Assembly: GCA_017617145.1 (NCBI GenBank)
Contig: JAFZWX010000213.1
Span: 1 to 27,421 of the forward strand
Length of the DNA: 27,421 nt
Reading direction: 5' to 3'
Source: Treponema sp.
GTDB lineage: Bacteria; Spirochaetota; Spirochaetia; Treponematales; Treponemataceae
Positions 7,339-16,028 of this stretch are shown here, in pieces (the stretch's first letter is position 1; each line of letters starts with the position of its first letter). Made by a program: the position numbers and the translations under genes. The notes beneath the pieces were generated by a model. The model was not told where the DNA came from. It saw only the letters and a list, made by a program, of their open reading frames with translations, and did no database searches.

Positions 7339-9474
7339 CTATTTCCTTCTAACCTCAAACTCCTGAGTATTTTTACGGGCTTTTTCGTTTGTTTCGTTCT
7401 GATACTTGTAGTGCTTGTAAAGCATTTCCTGTGCACGAAGCTTTACTGAACGTTTGGTTGTGGTAACCGGCTCCCACTTTCCGTTTGGCTGCAGTACTTC
7501 GGCATTTGTGTTGTCTTCAAAATACATATCAAGCCAGGACTTTACCTGACGGAAGGCATTCTTATCAAGAATCGGGAACATAAGTTCAATACGTCGGTCT
7601 AAGTTTCGGCTCATCCAGTCGGCACTTGAACAGTAAAGTTCCGGTGTTCCTGCGTTTTGGAAATAGAAAATACGGGCATGCTCAAGGTAACGGTCAACAA
7701 TAGAAACTACGCTTATGTTTTCACTCAAGCCCGGTACTCCTGGAACAAGCATACAGATTCCGCGGATATTTAGCATAATCTTTACTCCTGCCTGGCTTGC
7801 TTTATATAAAGCTGCAATAACTTCTTCGTGAGTAAGGCTGTTCATTTTTGCAATAATCAGTCCCGGCTGTTCAGGGGTGCTTCGTTCAATTTCGCGCTGA
7901 ATCATACTAAGGATTTTATCTTTTAAAGTAACCGGTGCCATTCCCAGATGCTTCATGTTCTGCAGTGTAGAATATCCTGTTACAAGATTAAAGAAAAGTG
8001 AAACATCATTTGCAATTTCCTGATTTGCCGTAAACAAAGAAATATCAGAATAAAGTTTAGCTGTTTTTGTATTGTAATTTCCTGTTGCAAGATGCACGTA
8101 GCGGCGGATTGTATCAGACTCGCGCCTAATTACCATTAAAACCTTAGCATGAACCTTAAGATTTACAAGTCCATAAATTACAGTAACACCAGCCTGTTCA
8201 AGCTCGTTGGCCCAGGCAATGTTTCGTTCTTCGTCAAAGCGGGCTTTAAGTTCTACAAGTACAACTACCTGCTTACCACGCTGGGCAGCTCTTTCAAGGG
8301 CATCAATAATAGGCGAGTTGCGGCCTGTGCGGTACAAGGTCATTTTTATTGCAAGAACATTATCATCATCTGCGGCGTCATTCAAAAACTTTACAACCGG
8401 TTCGTATGATTCATACGGAACATGCAGAATTTTATCGTGGAGTTTTAGTGTATCCCAGTAAGGCTCGTCTTCAGGCAAGTCTGCAGGATAAAAGTGTTCC
8501 CACTGTTCAAAGCTAAGACGGTCTGTTTCATCGGCATCTCGAAGCTCTAAAAGTCCGCTTGGATCAAGCAGTCCATCTGTTTTATAAACATCCTCTTCTG
8601 TAAGTTCAAGGTGCTGCATAATAAAATCGCGCAGAGTTTTTGAAGTTCCGTTGCACTGCAATTGAACAGGGAAAGAAGATTTTCGCTGAATCAAAACATC
8701 TTCCATTGCGTGAATAAAATTGCTTCCAGAATCTTCATCAACGGCAAAGTCTGCATCGCGGGCAACTTTAAATACAAGAGTTTCTTCAACCTCAAAGCCC
8801 GGGAACAGTTGTGTTCCGCAGAACGTGATAATATCGTCAATCATTGCAAACTGACGTGCCTTAACCCTTCCATCGGTCGGAAGCCAGTAGAGCTTTGGAA
8901 TGCCACCTGGAATTTCTACAAATGCAATTCGAGGCTGGTCATCATCACCTTTAAAAATTTGGGAAGTTGTTTTAATTCCGGCAATCGGTTTAAGTAAAAA
9001 GCCTGCGTAAACATCAAGATTTTTTATATGAGGAAAAGGCTCTGTGTCTGTGCGGAGTGGTGTGAGTAAAGGAAAAATCTCTGAACGGAAAAGTTTTTGT
9101 AAATATTCAGTCTGTTGCGGTGTGTACTGTTCGGGCTTTACATAAACAAGACCTTCTTTTGCAAGGGTTGGCAACAAGTCATTAATAAGGCAATCCTGCT
9201 GCTGGCGGATTATCTGGTGGGCACGGGCGCTTATGTTCGAAAGCACCATTTTTGGAGTAAGTCCCGAAGCATCTGCAAGTTCCGGGTTAGACTCAAGCAG
9301 GCGTTTTGTTGCAGCAACACGCACCTGAAAAAACTCGTCAAAGTTGGAAGAGACAATCGAAAGAAACTGTACGCGCTCGAGTAAGGGCAGCTCTTTACGG
9401 AGGCCCTGTTTGAGTACTCGTGCATTGAATTCCAGCCAGGAGAGTTCTCTATTAAAAAAAATTGTATCGCTCAT
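7339..9474 (-). CDS. ppk: Polyphosphate kinase 1
   Basis: This 711-residue protein is full length for PPK1, which reversibly polymerises the gamma-phosphate of ATP into inorganic polyphosphate. The N-terminal motif FFNRELSWLEFNARVL and FLSIVSSNFDEFF are typical. The phospholipase-D-like catalytic part holds His442 in LKVHAKV, the counterpart of the autophosphorylated histidine, and His461 in HLATGNYNTKTA. The block SSADWMSRNLDRRIELMFP lies near the C-terminus. A Shine-Dalgarno AGAAGGGA lies just upstream of the ATG. It is the last gene of the minus-strand series glycoside hydrolase, ppx, ppk. A 29-nt palindrome pair lies in the 85-base gap before it and may affect mRNA stability. All expected motifs are intact, so it should be active. 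Confidence 0.96.
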   Translation of the reverse strand: MSDTIFFNRELSWLEFNARVLKQGLRKELPLLERVQFLSIVSSNFDEFFQVRVAATKRLLESNPELADASGLTPKMVLSNISARAHQIIRQQQDCLINDLLPTLAKEGLVYVKPEQYTPQQTEYLQKLFRSEIFPLLTPLRTDTEPFPHIKNLDVYAGFLLKPIAGIKTTSQIFKGDDDQPRIAFVEIPGGIPKLYWLPTDGRVKARQFAMIDDIITFCGTQLFPGFEVEETLVFKVARDADFAVDEDSGSNFIHAMEDVLIQRKSSFPVQLQCNGTSKTLRDFIMQHLELTEEDVYKTDGLLDPSGLLELRDADETDRLSFEQWEHFYPADLPEDEPYWDTLKLHDKILHVPYESYEPVVKFLNDAADDDNVLAIKMTLYRTGRNSPIIDALERAAQRGKQVVVLVELKARFDEERNIAWANELEQAGVTVIYGLVNLKVHAKVLMVIRRESDTIRRYVHLATGNYNTKTAKLYSDISLFTANQEIANDVSLFFNLVTGYSTLQNMKHLGMAPVTLKDKILSMIQREIERSTPEQPGLIIAKMNSLTHEEVIAALYKASQAGVKIMLNIRGICMLVPGVPGLSENISVVSIVDRYLEHARIFYFQNAGTPELYCSSADWMSRNLDRRIELMFPILDKNAFRQVKSWLDMYFEDNTNAEVLQPNGKWEPVTTTKRSVKLRAQEMLYKHYKYQNETNEKARKNTQEFEVRRK

Positions 9475-9494
9475 AGTAAATCCCTTCTAAAGAA

Positions 9495-9558
9495 AGATTA
9501 TCGGGTCAAGCCCGATAATGACACAACACTGTCATTGCCGGGCTTGACCCGGCAATCT
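9495..9558. repeat. Pair of diverging 29-nt palindromic units between ppx and ppk
   Basis: Unit A (9495-9523) has stem TTATCGGG/CCCGATAA. Unit B (9530-9558) has stem TTGCCGGG/CCCGGCAA. Both keep the ATGACA or TGTCAT flank and the TCAAG/CTTGA loop of the family at 6031 and 22848, but in the opposite relative order. Unit B ends one base from the ppx stop codon. Confidence 0.8.
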
Positions 9559-9559
9559 C

Positions 9560-11089
9560 TCATAACAAAATTACCTTATAACCAAAAATGCTTTCGAACA
9601 TGCCGGACTTTTCGCTCATAGCAATTTTTTCAAGAACGGTGTTCTTTGATTTTTTTGTCTGCAGATACATAGTGTTGTCCTGAAACTTTATGCTAAAGTC
9701 GTTGAACTTCTGGATATGTCCGCGGTCCATGGCATCGGCAATACGCAAAATGGCAGTTAATTTCAAAATAGTCATTCGGTCAGAACGTGGCAGCATTAAA
9801 AAGCTGTCTTCATCCTGCGGAACAGAGCTACCTTTATGGTACTTGGCAATTTCAGAAACAATTGTATTATCCTTGCGCGACAAACCAAAAATCTCTGAAT
9901 TGCGGATTATATAACTTGAATGAATGTTGTGGTTGTCGTAACGGATAAACGCCCCGATATCATGTAAAATTGCAGCAGTTTCAAGCAGGGTACGGGCATG
10001 ACTGTCAAGAGCAAGTTCTTCCTTAAGCACATCGTAAATCTTTGTGGCAATCATTCGTACACATTCGGCATGGCTTTCGTCGCCGTGGTATTTGCGCAAA
10101 AGGTTTCGTGCAGAGGCAGTAATCTGCATGTCAAATTCCCTTTGCAGCTCTTCGTTTTCTGTAGAAATCTGGCTTAGTAAAATTCCGTTACGGATATTTG
10201 TTTCAGGCACAAGAATTGTCTGAACCTTAGTCAAATGAATAAACAGGTTGTAAATCAAAAGACTGGTTTGCAATGTTTCGGCTTCGGCATAAGGAATTTT
10301 AAAACGTGCAACACATTCATCAACAGAATATTCCTGAATATCCTGAACAAAGGCGTCAAAAGCATCGCGTTCGATAGACCACAAAAAAGTTGAAACAGGC
10401 TTTCCAATCAAAAGCGCAGTCATTGTCAAATCCTGACCAACTGCAATAAACTGCTTTACCTTGGAAAGGTCAATTTCACTTTCGAGTGAACCTTTTGTAT
10501 TATTTATAGATTCCTGAATATATCGCTGAATATCATCATAAGAAGTAGTAAGATTTTTCATCTGCTGTTCAATACGCACAGTTCCAAGTCGCAAGGAATG
10601 AACACCTGCCATCTTGCCGTTAGTAATCATCATCATTTCAGTGGTGCTTCCACCAACAACAAGAATCATTGTATTTTCAGTTTTAAAATCAATCGGCTGA
10701 TCTTTTATGGCTTCGGTTACGGCAAGATACATGAGCTTGTTTTCTTCTACGCCGTCAACAATCTGAATTCTAAAGCCTGTCTGTACGCGTATACGGTCCA
10801 TAACCGGGTCGCTGTTTTTTGCATCGCGGAAGGTACTTGTTGCAAAGCAGGTAGTTTCGGCAGGAGTAATGCCCCAACAGGCAAGCTGTTCCTTATAGCG
10901 CAGTAAGGTTTGAATAAGCAAACCCTGAGTTTCCTGAGAAATTTGTCCTGTAGTAATAGTATCTTTGCCAATAGAAAGTGGAACTTCTGAGCGGTCGAGA
11001 ATATTCTGTTTTCTGTCTTGCGTGAATTCGGCTACCAGAAGGCGTACCCCTGTTGAACCGATTTCAATGACTGATTCCGGGGTCGCCAT
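9560..11089 (-). CDS. ppx: Ppx/GppA-family phosphatase with C-terminal HD domain, atypical active site
   Basis: This 509-residue protein has the ASKHA actin-like fold of exopolyphosphatase/guanosine pentaphosphatase, followed by an HD domain. The first phosphate loop reads IEIGSTGVRLLV (8-19), where the family usually has DIGSNS. The acidic segment VDGVEENKL (111-119) carries the expected glutamate. The second phosphate loop reads VVGGSTTE (144-151) instead of DIGGGSTE, so the usual aspartate is a valine. The C-terminal part contains HD at 376-377 in AAILHDIGAF and a downstream KYHKG. AGGAG lies upstream of the ATG. It starts 20 bases after the glycoside hydrolase stop and precedes ppk, suggesting one transcript for polyphosphate turnover. 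Because of the loop changes, exopolyphosphatase activity is probable from context but not certain; a sensor role is possible. Confidence 0.85.
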   Translation of the reverse strand: MATPESVIEIGSTGVRLLVAEFTQDRKQNILDRSEVPLSIGKDTITTGQISQETQGLLIQTLLRYKEQLACWGITPAETTCFATSTFRDAKNSDPVMDRIRVQTGFRIQIVDGVEENKLMYLAVTEAIKDQPIDFKTENTMILVVGGSTTEMMMITNGKMAGVHSLRLGTVRIEQQMKNLTTSYDDIQRYIQESINNTKGSLESEIDLSKVKQFIAVGQDLTMTALLIGKPVSTFLWSIERDAFDAFVQDIQEYSVDECVARFKIPYAEAETLQTSLLIYNLFIHLTKVQTILVPETNIRNGILLSQISTENEELQREFDMQITASARNLLRKYHGDESHAECVRMIATKIYDVLKEELALDSHARTLLETAAILHDIGAFIRYDNHNIHSSYIIRNSEIFGLSRKDNTIVSEIAKYHKGSSVPQDEDSFLMLPRSDRMTILKLTAILRIADAMDRGHIQKFNDFSIKFQDNTMYLQTKKSKNTVLEKIAMSEKSGMFESIFGYKVILL

Positions 11090-11108
11090 AAAAATCTCCT
11101 GACAGGTA

Positions 11109-12539
11109 CTATAACTTGTCTATGAGCATAGAACATTTGCCCGAAGGAATAGGCAAAGTTTTTTTCTTCTGGTCAAGGATATTGATTGTAAAGTAGTAGA
11201 GCTTTTCGCTTTCCATCTGGATTCCCCAGCCACGGTCGCTCTTGTTGCTCAAAATTGTGATGAGGTTTCGCTTAAGGGAAAGTTTTTCAATACCCATAAT
11301 TTCAAGGTTTGGAATAATCCAGTCTACAGTCTTGCGTGGAAGGCTTATAGAAAGACCGATTATATTTTCAATCATCAGTGCAATTGTAGAAAGTCCGGCT
11401 GTAAGAAGATATCGTTTGCGCGGGAATCCTGGTTTGCCTTTAAGAACAGCTTTACCTTCTTTTGTTGGAAGATATGCTTCCCACAAGTCACCAGCTTGTT
11501 TACTGTCATTTGGCATAAGACCATCGAGTACATAGTAAAGGTGGCGTATAGCACATTCGCGGGCAAGTTCATATTTTCCATACTTTTCAAGACCTTTAAT
11601 AACCATAAAGTTAAAGGCAGGGAAAACACTACCACAATAACCGTTGCCATCTTCTCTAAAATTAGGATCATCAGCACTCAAAGAAGGGAACGGATGATCT
11701 GTTCCAAAAGAATCCGGGTCATTCAGGTGGTTCACAAGCTCTTCTGCTTTATCGGCATTAGGAATTTCTGCGAGCATTGGCCAGAAACCTGCGATTGTTT
11801 TTGTTTTAAGACGGCGCTGTTCCTTATCAAGGTCGTAGTAGAAGTTTGTATCATTGTCCCACATAAGGGAATTAATTCTTGTCTTGATAGAGAAATACAT
11901 TTTACGATATTGGAAACTCAAATCCTTATCGTTCAAAATATCACCAAGTGCCGACATGTAAGATGCATTGATTGCCATGCACGCATTGAAGTCTACAGGA
12001 TAAACAGCATCTTTGCGTGGAGAGTTTGTCATACCACTTGCAGCTGCGGGAACAGCATAAAGGCCGTTATCTTTTTTGAAGTTTGTGTCTATCCAGTTCA
12101 TATATTTAAGCAGGGTAGGCATAACTTCTTTAATTCGTCTTTTATTTGCAGATTTGTGATATAAGTTAAATTCGGCCCAGGCAAAAAGAGGCAAATCAAG
12201 TCCGTTTGGATTTTTTCTGTCTAATACAGGTTCATTTGTCGAAACATCATATTTGTTTCGGATAGCACCATCTGTTTCCTGACGCGCATAAAAATAATCA
12301 AGATTATTGCAGGCATCAAAATTCCTGTTAGAATATACGAGGAAGAAAGAAGAAAAAATAGATTCAAATTGGTTTATAATCATCTTTCCGTTTTCAGGAT
12401 AAATAAACAATCCGTCGTTTGACTGTTCTCCTGTGACAGGATCAATCCAGAAAGAAGAAACCCATGACCAGGTCTTATTATAAATATCAACAAAATCCTG
12501 ATCATAAAAATGAATCTGAGGAAAATCGTGCTTGTTCAC
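11109..12539 (-). CDS. Trehalase/GH63-like (alpha/alpha)6 glycoside hydrolase
   Basis: This 476-residue protein resembles the MGH1/trehalase-like glycoside hydrolases (GH37/GH63 clan). Typical features are FYARQETDGAIRNKY near residue 85, the segment GLDLPLFAWAEFNLY, MWDNDTNFYYDLD, GFWPMLAEIPNADKAEEL and the late block DGNGYCGSVFPAFNFMVIKGLEKYG. Acidic residues suitable for an inverting mechanism are present, but I cannot name the substrate. No signal peptide is visible, so it is probably cytoplasmic. The start is a GTG chosen because AGGAG lies five bases upstream and no better start exists. It is the first gene of the ppx-ppk series, only 19 bases before ppx. A link between sugar or storage-glucan use and polyphosphate is an inference from that arrangement. 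Confidence 0.8.
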   Translation of the reverse strand: MNKHDFPQIHFYDQDFVDIYNKTWSWVSSFWIDPVTGEQSNDGLFIYPENGKMIINQFESIFSSFFLVYSNRNFDACNNLDYFYARQETDGAIRNKYDVSTNEPVLDRKNPNGLDLPLFAWAEFNLYHKSANKRRIKEVMPTLLKYMNWIDTNFKKDNGLYAVPAAASGMTNSPRKDAVYPVDFNACMAINASYMSALGDILNDKDLSFQYRKMYFSIKTRINSLMWDNDTNFYYDLDKEQRRLKTKTIAGFWPMLAEIPNADKAEELVNHLNDPDSFGTDHPFPSLSADDPNFREDGNGYCGSVFPAFNFMVIKGLEKYGKYELARECAIRHLYYVLDGLMPNDSKQAGDLWEAYLPTKEGKAVLKGKPGFPRKRYLLTAGLSTIALMIENIIGLSISLPRKTVDWIIPNLEIMGIEKLSLKRNLITILSNKSDRGWGIQMESEKLYYFTINILDQKKKTLPIPSGKCSMLIDKL

Positions 12540-12742
12540 AATGACTCCTAAACTTGTTTTAAATAATTATTCTACAATATATAGTATAACACAGAATTCG
12601 TAAAAACGCGAAAAAAATTACAAATATTTTATAAATTTTTATTATTTTGTCTAGTGGGTGACATGGTGATAGAAGGGGAAAGTTTTTTTGCAGCTTCAAC
12701 TCTGGCTGAATTCGCAAAAAAGTGAAAAATTTATTAAAAACT

Positions 12743-12785
12743 GGATTGCCATGCTTCGTTCGCAAAGACTTGATGGGCGAATGAC
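12743..12785. repeat. Degraded dispersed repeat
   Basis: Read on the minus strand it runs from TGTCATT through GCGAACGAAGCATGG to CAATCC. This resembles a short palindromic repeat type common in bacterial intergenic DNA, and shares the TGTCATT edge with the 29-nt units here. It lies directly after the permease stop. The rest of the 247-base gap (12540-12742) is AT-rich; it includes a possible hairpin of TTTTTTGC with GCAAAAAA near 12687-12722 and no convincing gene. Confidence 0.4.
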
Positions 12786-12786
12786 A

Positions 12787-13944
12787 TTAAATTACAAATA
12801 CTACAAGGGCTAAAACAATAAGAAGAACAATATTATATCCGGTAAACACTCCAAAATATTTCTTGCCGGCTGGGCTTCTTCCTTCTTCGGAGCTGCTGTA
12901 GAGCTTGAATGAAATTACACTTGCCATGGAAGCAATTAATGTTCCAAGACCACCGACATTAACACCAAGCAGAAGCATGTCTCCGTTTGTCGTAAAACCG
13001 CTTAGGAGCAGTGCTGCAGGAACGTTACTAATAACCTGGCTTGTTATAATTCCTGTGATGTAGGTTTTAAGTGGGGTAGAAAGCATGGAGTTTATAAAAT
13101 CAGAAAAGGCCTGTACTGTAGAAAGCGATTTTGTGAAAATAAAAAATCCACAGAAGGTTAACAGCAGGCTGTAATCGACTTTTTTGAAAAGACGGAAGTT
13201 GCAGACCAGCATAACTACAATCGTAAATCCAAGCATAATCAGATAATTTACGATATGGAAAACAGTAAGCAGGCAGAGTATAAAATCGGCAATGTAAAAG
13301 AAAGTACGGAAGTCTACGGTTAAGAATGACATCTGAGTCTGAAGAACATTTCCCTGTAGCGGCTGTTGGGGCTGTTCGCCTTGTCTGGCATGTTTTTTTC
13401 TTGTTATGAATAAAATGATGGCACCAAGAATTAAAAATGAAGGTAGAGCGATTTTTGCGGTTAGAAGGAAAAATTCTTTGGCAGAAAAACCGTAATATGA
13501 AAACAAATAAAGATTTTGAGGATTGCCCATTGGCGTTACGCAGGAGCCAAGATTTGCAGCTAAAGTTTCGAGTACGACAATTGTAAGGGCTGGTATGCCT
13601 ATGCGACTGAAAATCAAAAGTGTAATAGGAACAAAAGTTAAAAGAGCAACATCATTTGTAACAAACATCGAGATGAAGAAAACAAGGTAGGTGAGTAAAA
13701 AATAAAGTCCTCTTTGACCTTTACAAAGTCTCAGAAGTTTTGCTGCAATAATATTCAAAAAGTTCTGGCTCTGGAATGCCTTTATGACAATCATCAGACT
13801 GAACAAAATTGCAAGCGTGCGAAAGTCTATTGCCTGAATACAAAGAGAAGGTGAAGGTCTTATAAAAATAAGCGCGAGCAGTGCAAGTACAATTGCTGCA
13901 AAAAGCACCGGCTCACGCTTTATAAAAGAAATTATTTTATTCAT
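12787..13944 (-). CDS. SLC13/ArsB-CitM-type anion or cation-coupled permease
   Basis: This 385-residue integral membrane protein has about ten hydrophobic segments. It shows features of the ion-transporter (IT) superfamily: the re-entrant-loop motif MFVTNDVALLTFVP, then ETLAANLGSCVTPMGNPQNLYLF, and in the second half SNVPAALLLSGF followed by NVGGLGTLIASMASVISFKL. The two halves mirror each other, as in CitM, ArsB and SLC13 carriers. The substrate cannot be read from sequence. I chose the ATG at 13944, seven bases after the metY stop; a TTG at 13965 would overlap metY and add seven residues. The tight spacing suggests co-transcription with metY, so a sulfur- or amino-acid-related substrate is conceivable, but this is only inference. 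Confidence 0.82.
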   Translation of the reverse strand: MNKIISFIKREPVLFAAIVLALLALIFIRPSPSLCIQAIDFRTLAILFSLMIVIKAFQSQNFLNIIAAKLLRLCKGQRGLYFLLTYLVFFISMFVTNDVALLTFVPITLLIFSRIGIPALTIVVLETLAANLGSCVTPMGNPQNLYLFSYYGFSAKEFFLLTAKIALPSFLILGAIILFITRKKHARQGEQPQQPLQGNVLQTQMSFLTVDFRTFFYIADFILCLLTVFHIVNYLIMLGFTIVVMLVCNFRLFKKVDYSLLLTFCGFFIFTKSLSTVQAFSDFINSMLSTPLKTYITGIITSQVISNVPAALLLSGFTTNGDMLLLGVNVGGLGTLIASMASVISFKLYSSSEEGRSPAGKKYFGVFTGYNIVLLIVLALVVFVI

Positions 13945-13951
13945 TGGTTGC

Positions 13952-15229
13952 CTAGATGGCTGCAAGTCCGCGTTTTACGTCTTCAAGAATATCTTCTACA
14001 TTTTCAAGACCACAACTGAAGCGTACCATTCCACCGTCAATTCCTGCTGCAACAAGCTGTTCATCTGTAAGCTGGCGATGTGTTGCACTAGCAGGGTGAA
14101 GTACACAAGTTCTGATATCGGCAACGTGAACTTCATCAATTGCAAGCTTTAGGGCATCCATAAAGCGAACTGCTGCCTGGCGTCCACCCTTGATGCTGAT
14201 TGAAATTACACCACAAGTTCCGTCTGGAAGATATTTTTGTGCGCGTTCATAATATTTGTCGCCTGGGAGTCCAGGGTAAGTTACCTTAGCAATCTTATCA
14301 CTCTGCTTAAAGAATTCTGCAACTTTGCGTGCGTTTTCACAGTAGCGTGGCATGCGGACAGGAAGTGTTTCCAGACCAAGGTTCAGGTAGAAGGCGCTCT
14401 GTGCAGAAGGATAACAGCCAAAGTCTCTCATAAGCTGGGTGCGGGCTTTTACAATGTAAGCGGCTTTTCCAAAGTCTCCTACATAACGAAGTCCGTGGTA
14501 GCTTTCGTCTGGTTCAACCATATCGGCAAATTTTCCTGTTGCCTTGTAAGCTTTCTCCCAGTCAAAGTTTCCTGAATCTACAATACAGCCGCCGCCCTGA
14601 ACAGCGTGACCATCCATATATTTTGTTGTTGAATGAACTACAACGTCTACGCCCCATTCAATTGGACGGCATAAAATTGGAGTTGCAAAAGTATTATCTA
14701 CAATGATTGGAATATTGTTGTCGTGAGCAGCCTTTACCCAAGTTTCAAAATCAAAAACTGTAAGGGCTGGGTTAGCAATAGTTTCACCAAAAATACATTT
14801 TGTATTTGGCTTGATAGCCTTGCAGATTTCTTCGTAGCTTGCGTCTACATCTACCCAGATACATTCAATGCCAAGCTTTTTAAGAGTAAAACCGAACAGG
14901 TTGATTGTTCCGCCGTAAATGCTTGAAGAAGCAATAAAGCTGTCGCCAGCAGAACAAAGATTCAAAACAGAAAGAAGGCTTGCTGCCTGACCGCTCGAAG
15001 TAAGCATACAGCCAATTCCTCCTTCCAGGTCTGCAATTTTCTGTTCTACTGCATCGCAGGTTGGATTTGCAAAACGAGAGTACATATATTCAGTAGGCTT
15101 GTCAAAAAGTGCTGCAACGTGATCGCAGCTGTCAAAGCGATAAGTTGTACTCTGTACGATAGGAATTGTTCCAGGTCCACCATTTGCCGGCTTATAACCT
15201 GAATGTAATGCTTTAGTTTCGATTTTCAT
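13952..15229 (-). CDS. metY: O-acetylhomoserine sulfhydrylase (Cys/Met metabolism PLP enzyme)
   Basis: This 425-residue protein belongs to the Cys/Met metabolism PLP-dependent family, and its length and segments fit O-acetylhomoserine aminocarboxypropyltransferase, which makes homocysteine from O-acetylhomoserine and sulfide. Key features are YMYSRFANPT (tetramer-contacting Tyr/Arg), TSSGQAA, Asp178 in VDNTFATP that binds the PLP nitrogen, and Lys203 in HSTTKYMDGH that forms the Schiff base. The insertion around FDWEKAYKATGKFADMVEPDESYHG is typical of the MetY branch rather than MetB or MetC. AGAGGA precedes the ATG. The permease gene follows seven bases downstream. Methionine gamma-lyase or cystathionine enzymes are less likely given the length. 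Confidence 0.92.
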   Translation of the reverse strand: MKIETKALHSGYKPANGGPGTIPIVQSTTYRFDSCDHVAALFDKPTEYMYSRFANPTCDAVEQKIADLEGGIGCMLTSSGQAASLLSVLNLCSAGDSFIASSSIYGGTINLFGFTLKKLGIECIWVDVDASYEEICKAIKPNTKCIFGETIANPALTVFDFETWVKAAHDNNIPIIVDNTFATPILCRPIEWGVDVVVHSTTKYMDGHAVQGGGCIVDSGNFDWEKAYKATGKFADMVEPDESYHGLRYVGDFGKAAYIVKARTQLMRDFGCYPSAQSAFYLNLGLETLPVRMPRYCENARKVAEFFKQSDKIAKVTYPGLPGDKYYERAQKYLPDGTCGVISISIKGGRQAAVRFMDALKLAIDEVHVADIRTCVLHPASATHRQLTDEQLVAAGIDGGMVRFSCGLENVEDILEDVKRGLAAI

Positions 15230-15299
15230 TTTGGTCCTCTTATATTAATTATGTTTTTTTGTATAAAAAATATCTATGCTTTTTTATATAAAATGATTT

Positions 15300-15378
15300 A
15301 TTCTGAGGCGGAGTGGAAAAACCCCGAGGACAACTTCCTTCTGTTGTCCTCGGGGTTTTCCCACGGGAGCCTCAGAAT
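15300..15378. repeat. Nested perfect hairpin, 17-bp core
   Basis: The outer arms ATTCTGAGGC (15300-15309) and GCCTCAGAAT (15369-15378) enclose an internal bulge and a perfect 17-bp stem (15318-15334 with 15343-15359, containing CCCCGAGGACAAC), closed by the loop TTCCTTCT. It lies between the divergent metY and lipoprotein genes, so a terminator role is not required there. The rest of this 329-base gap (15230-15558) is very AT-rich with A and T runs, plus the promoter and leader listed next. Confidence 0.85.
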
Positions 15379-15431
15379 CTCAAGATTTATTATACTAAAA
15401 AAAAATATAAAAAAAAATACTTTTTTTTTGT

Positions 15432-15460
15432 TACCATTTAAAAAAAACATGGTTTAATAT
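15432..15460 (+). promoter_or_regulatory. Possible promoter of the lipoprotein gene
   Basis: TTACCA or the shifted TGTTAC near 15430-15436, then TAATAT at 15455-15460, about 18 bases apart. The -10 box fits well; the -35 box is weak. The predicted start is near 15467, giving a leader of about 90 bases. Confidence 0.4.
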
Positions 15461-15463
15461 TCG

Positions 15464-15558
15464 AAAGCAGCGCGAACGATAGGCCTTGAGTTTGTTGCTG
15501 CTCAAAGTACGAAACCAAATAAGAGAAGGCTAAAGGCTTTTCTCAGGAGGATAATACT
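15464..15558 (+). promoter_or_regulatory. Structured 5' leader of the lipoprotein gene
   Basis: AGCAGC (15466-15471) can pair with GCTGCT (15497-15502). The intervening TTGAG (15486-15490) can pair with CTCAA (15501-15505), which overlaps the first pairing by two bases, so the two helices compete or form a pseudoknot. A strong Shine-Dalgarno AGGAGG (15545-15550) sits eight bases before the ATG, behind a weak GAGAA/TTCTC hairpin. I do not recognise a known riboswitch class. Confidence 0.35.
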
Positions 15559-16002
15559 ATGAAAAAGATTTTTACTGTTTTGGTTGTGGCTCTTGCTATG
15601 AGCCTTGCGTTTACAGGTTGTGCTTCTAAGAAAGCAAATGCAAAAGGTCCAAAAATTTATCGTGTAGATATTGGATCAGTTATTGGAGGCACTATTGAAG
15701 TTGGACAAGTTGCTGAAGAAATTAATATTACATCTTTGTTACCTGCAGACAAACTTCCTTCTGCCGGAGAAACAGTTCGTGTAATGTGGACTTTGAAATC
15801 TGATTCTGATCTTGATAAACTTTATGTTAGCCTTGGAGAAGATGAAACAGAATATGTGTTTGCAGAAGATATTTCAGCAGATGAAGCAAAGTATGTTGTT
15901 ATGAGTATTCCAGTTAAGGAAGATTTGACAGGTGATGTTTATCTTTATCTTTGGAGTGACGACGACGCAATTTGCGAAACAACCTACATTGATGCAAAAT
16001 AA
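15559..16002 (+). CDS. Small putative lipoprotein
   Basis: This 147-residue protein begins with a lipoprotein signal: positively charged MKK, a hydrophobic core and the lipobox AFTGC with Cys21. It should be exported, lipidated and anchored in a membrane. The mature part is acidic and predicted beta-rich, with the repeated style of DLDKLYVSLGEDE and DVYLYLWSDDD. I recognise no family and see no catalytic motif. The ATG follows AGGAGG at ideal distance. The gene stands alone: divergent from metY, convergent with the PTS-IIC gene, and bracketed by two large hairpins. The strong Shine-Dalgarno site, unlike several near-leaderless neighbours, suggests good expression. Confidence 0.85.
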   Translation: MKKIFTVLVVALAMSLAFTGCASKKANAKGPKIYRVDIGSVIGGTIEVGQVAEEINITSLLPADKLPSAGETVRVMWTLKSDSDLDKLYVSLGEDETEYVFAEDISADEAKYVVMSIPVKEDLTGDVYLYLWSDDDAICETTYIDAK

Positions 16003-16028
16003 CATTCAATAGTTGGTTGAATCAAAAG

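Noticed and set aside
12559..12765. 68-codon minus-strand ORF between the permease and the glycoside hydrolase.
   Set aside because: Low-complexity, hydrophobic product in AT-rich intergenic DNA, no Shine-Dalgarno site, overlaps a degraded repeat and the promoter region of the hydrolase.
13945..13965. TTG start for the permease at 13965.
   Set aside because: It overlaps metY and lacks a better ribosome site; the ATG at 13944 precedes the first membrane segment.
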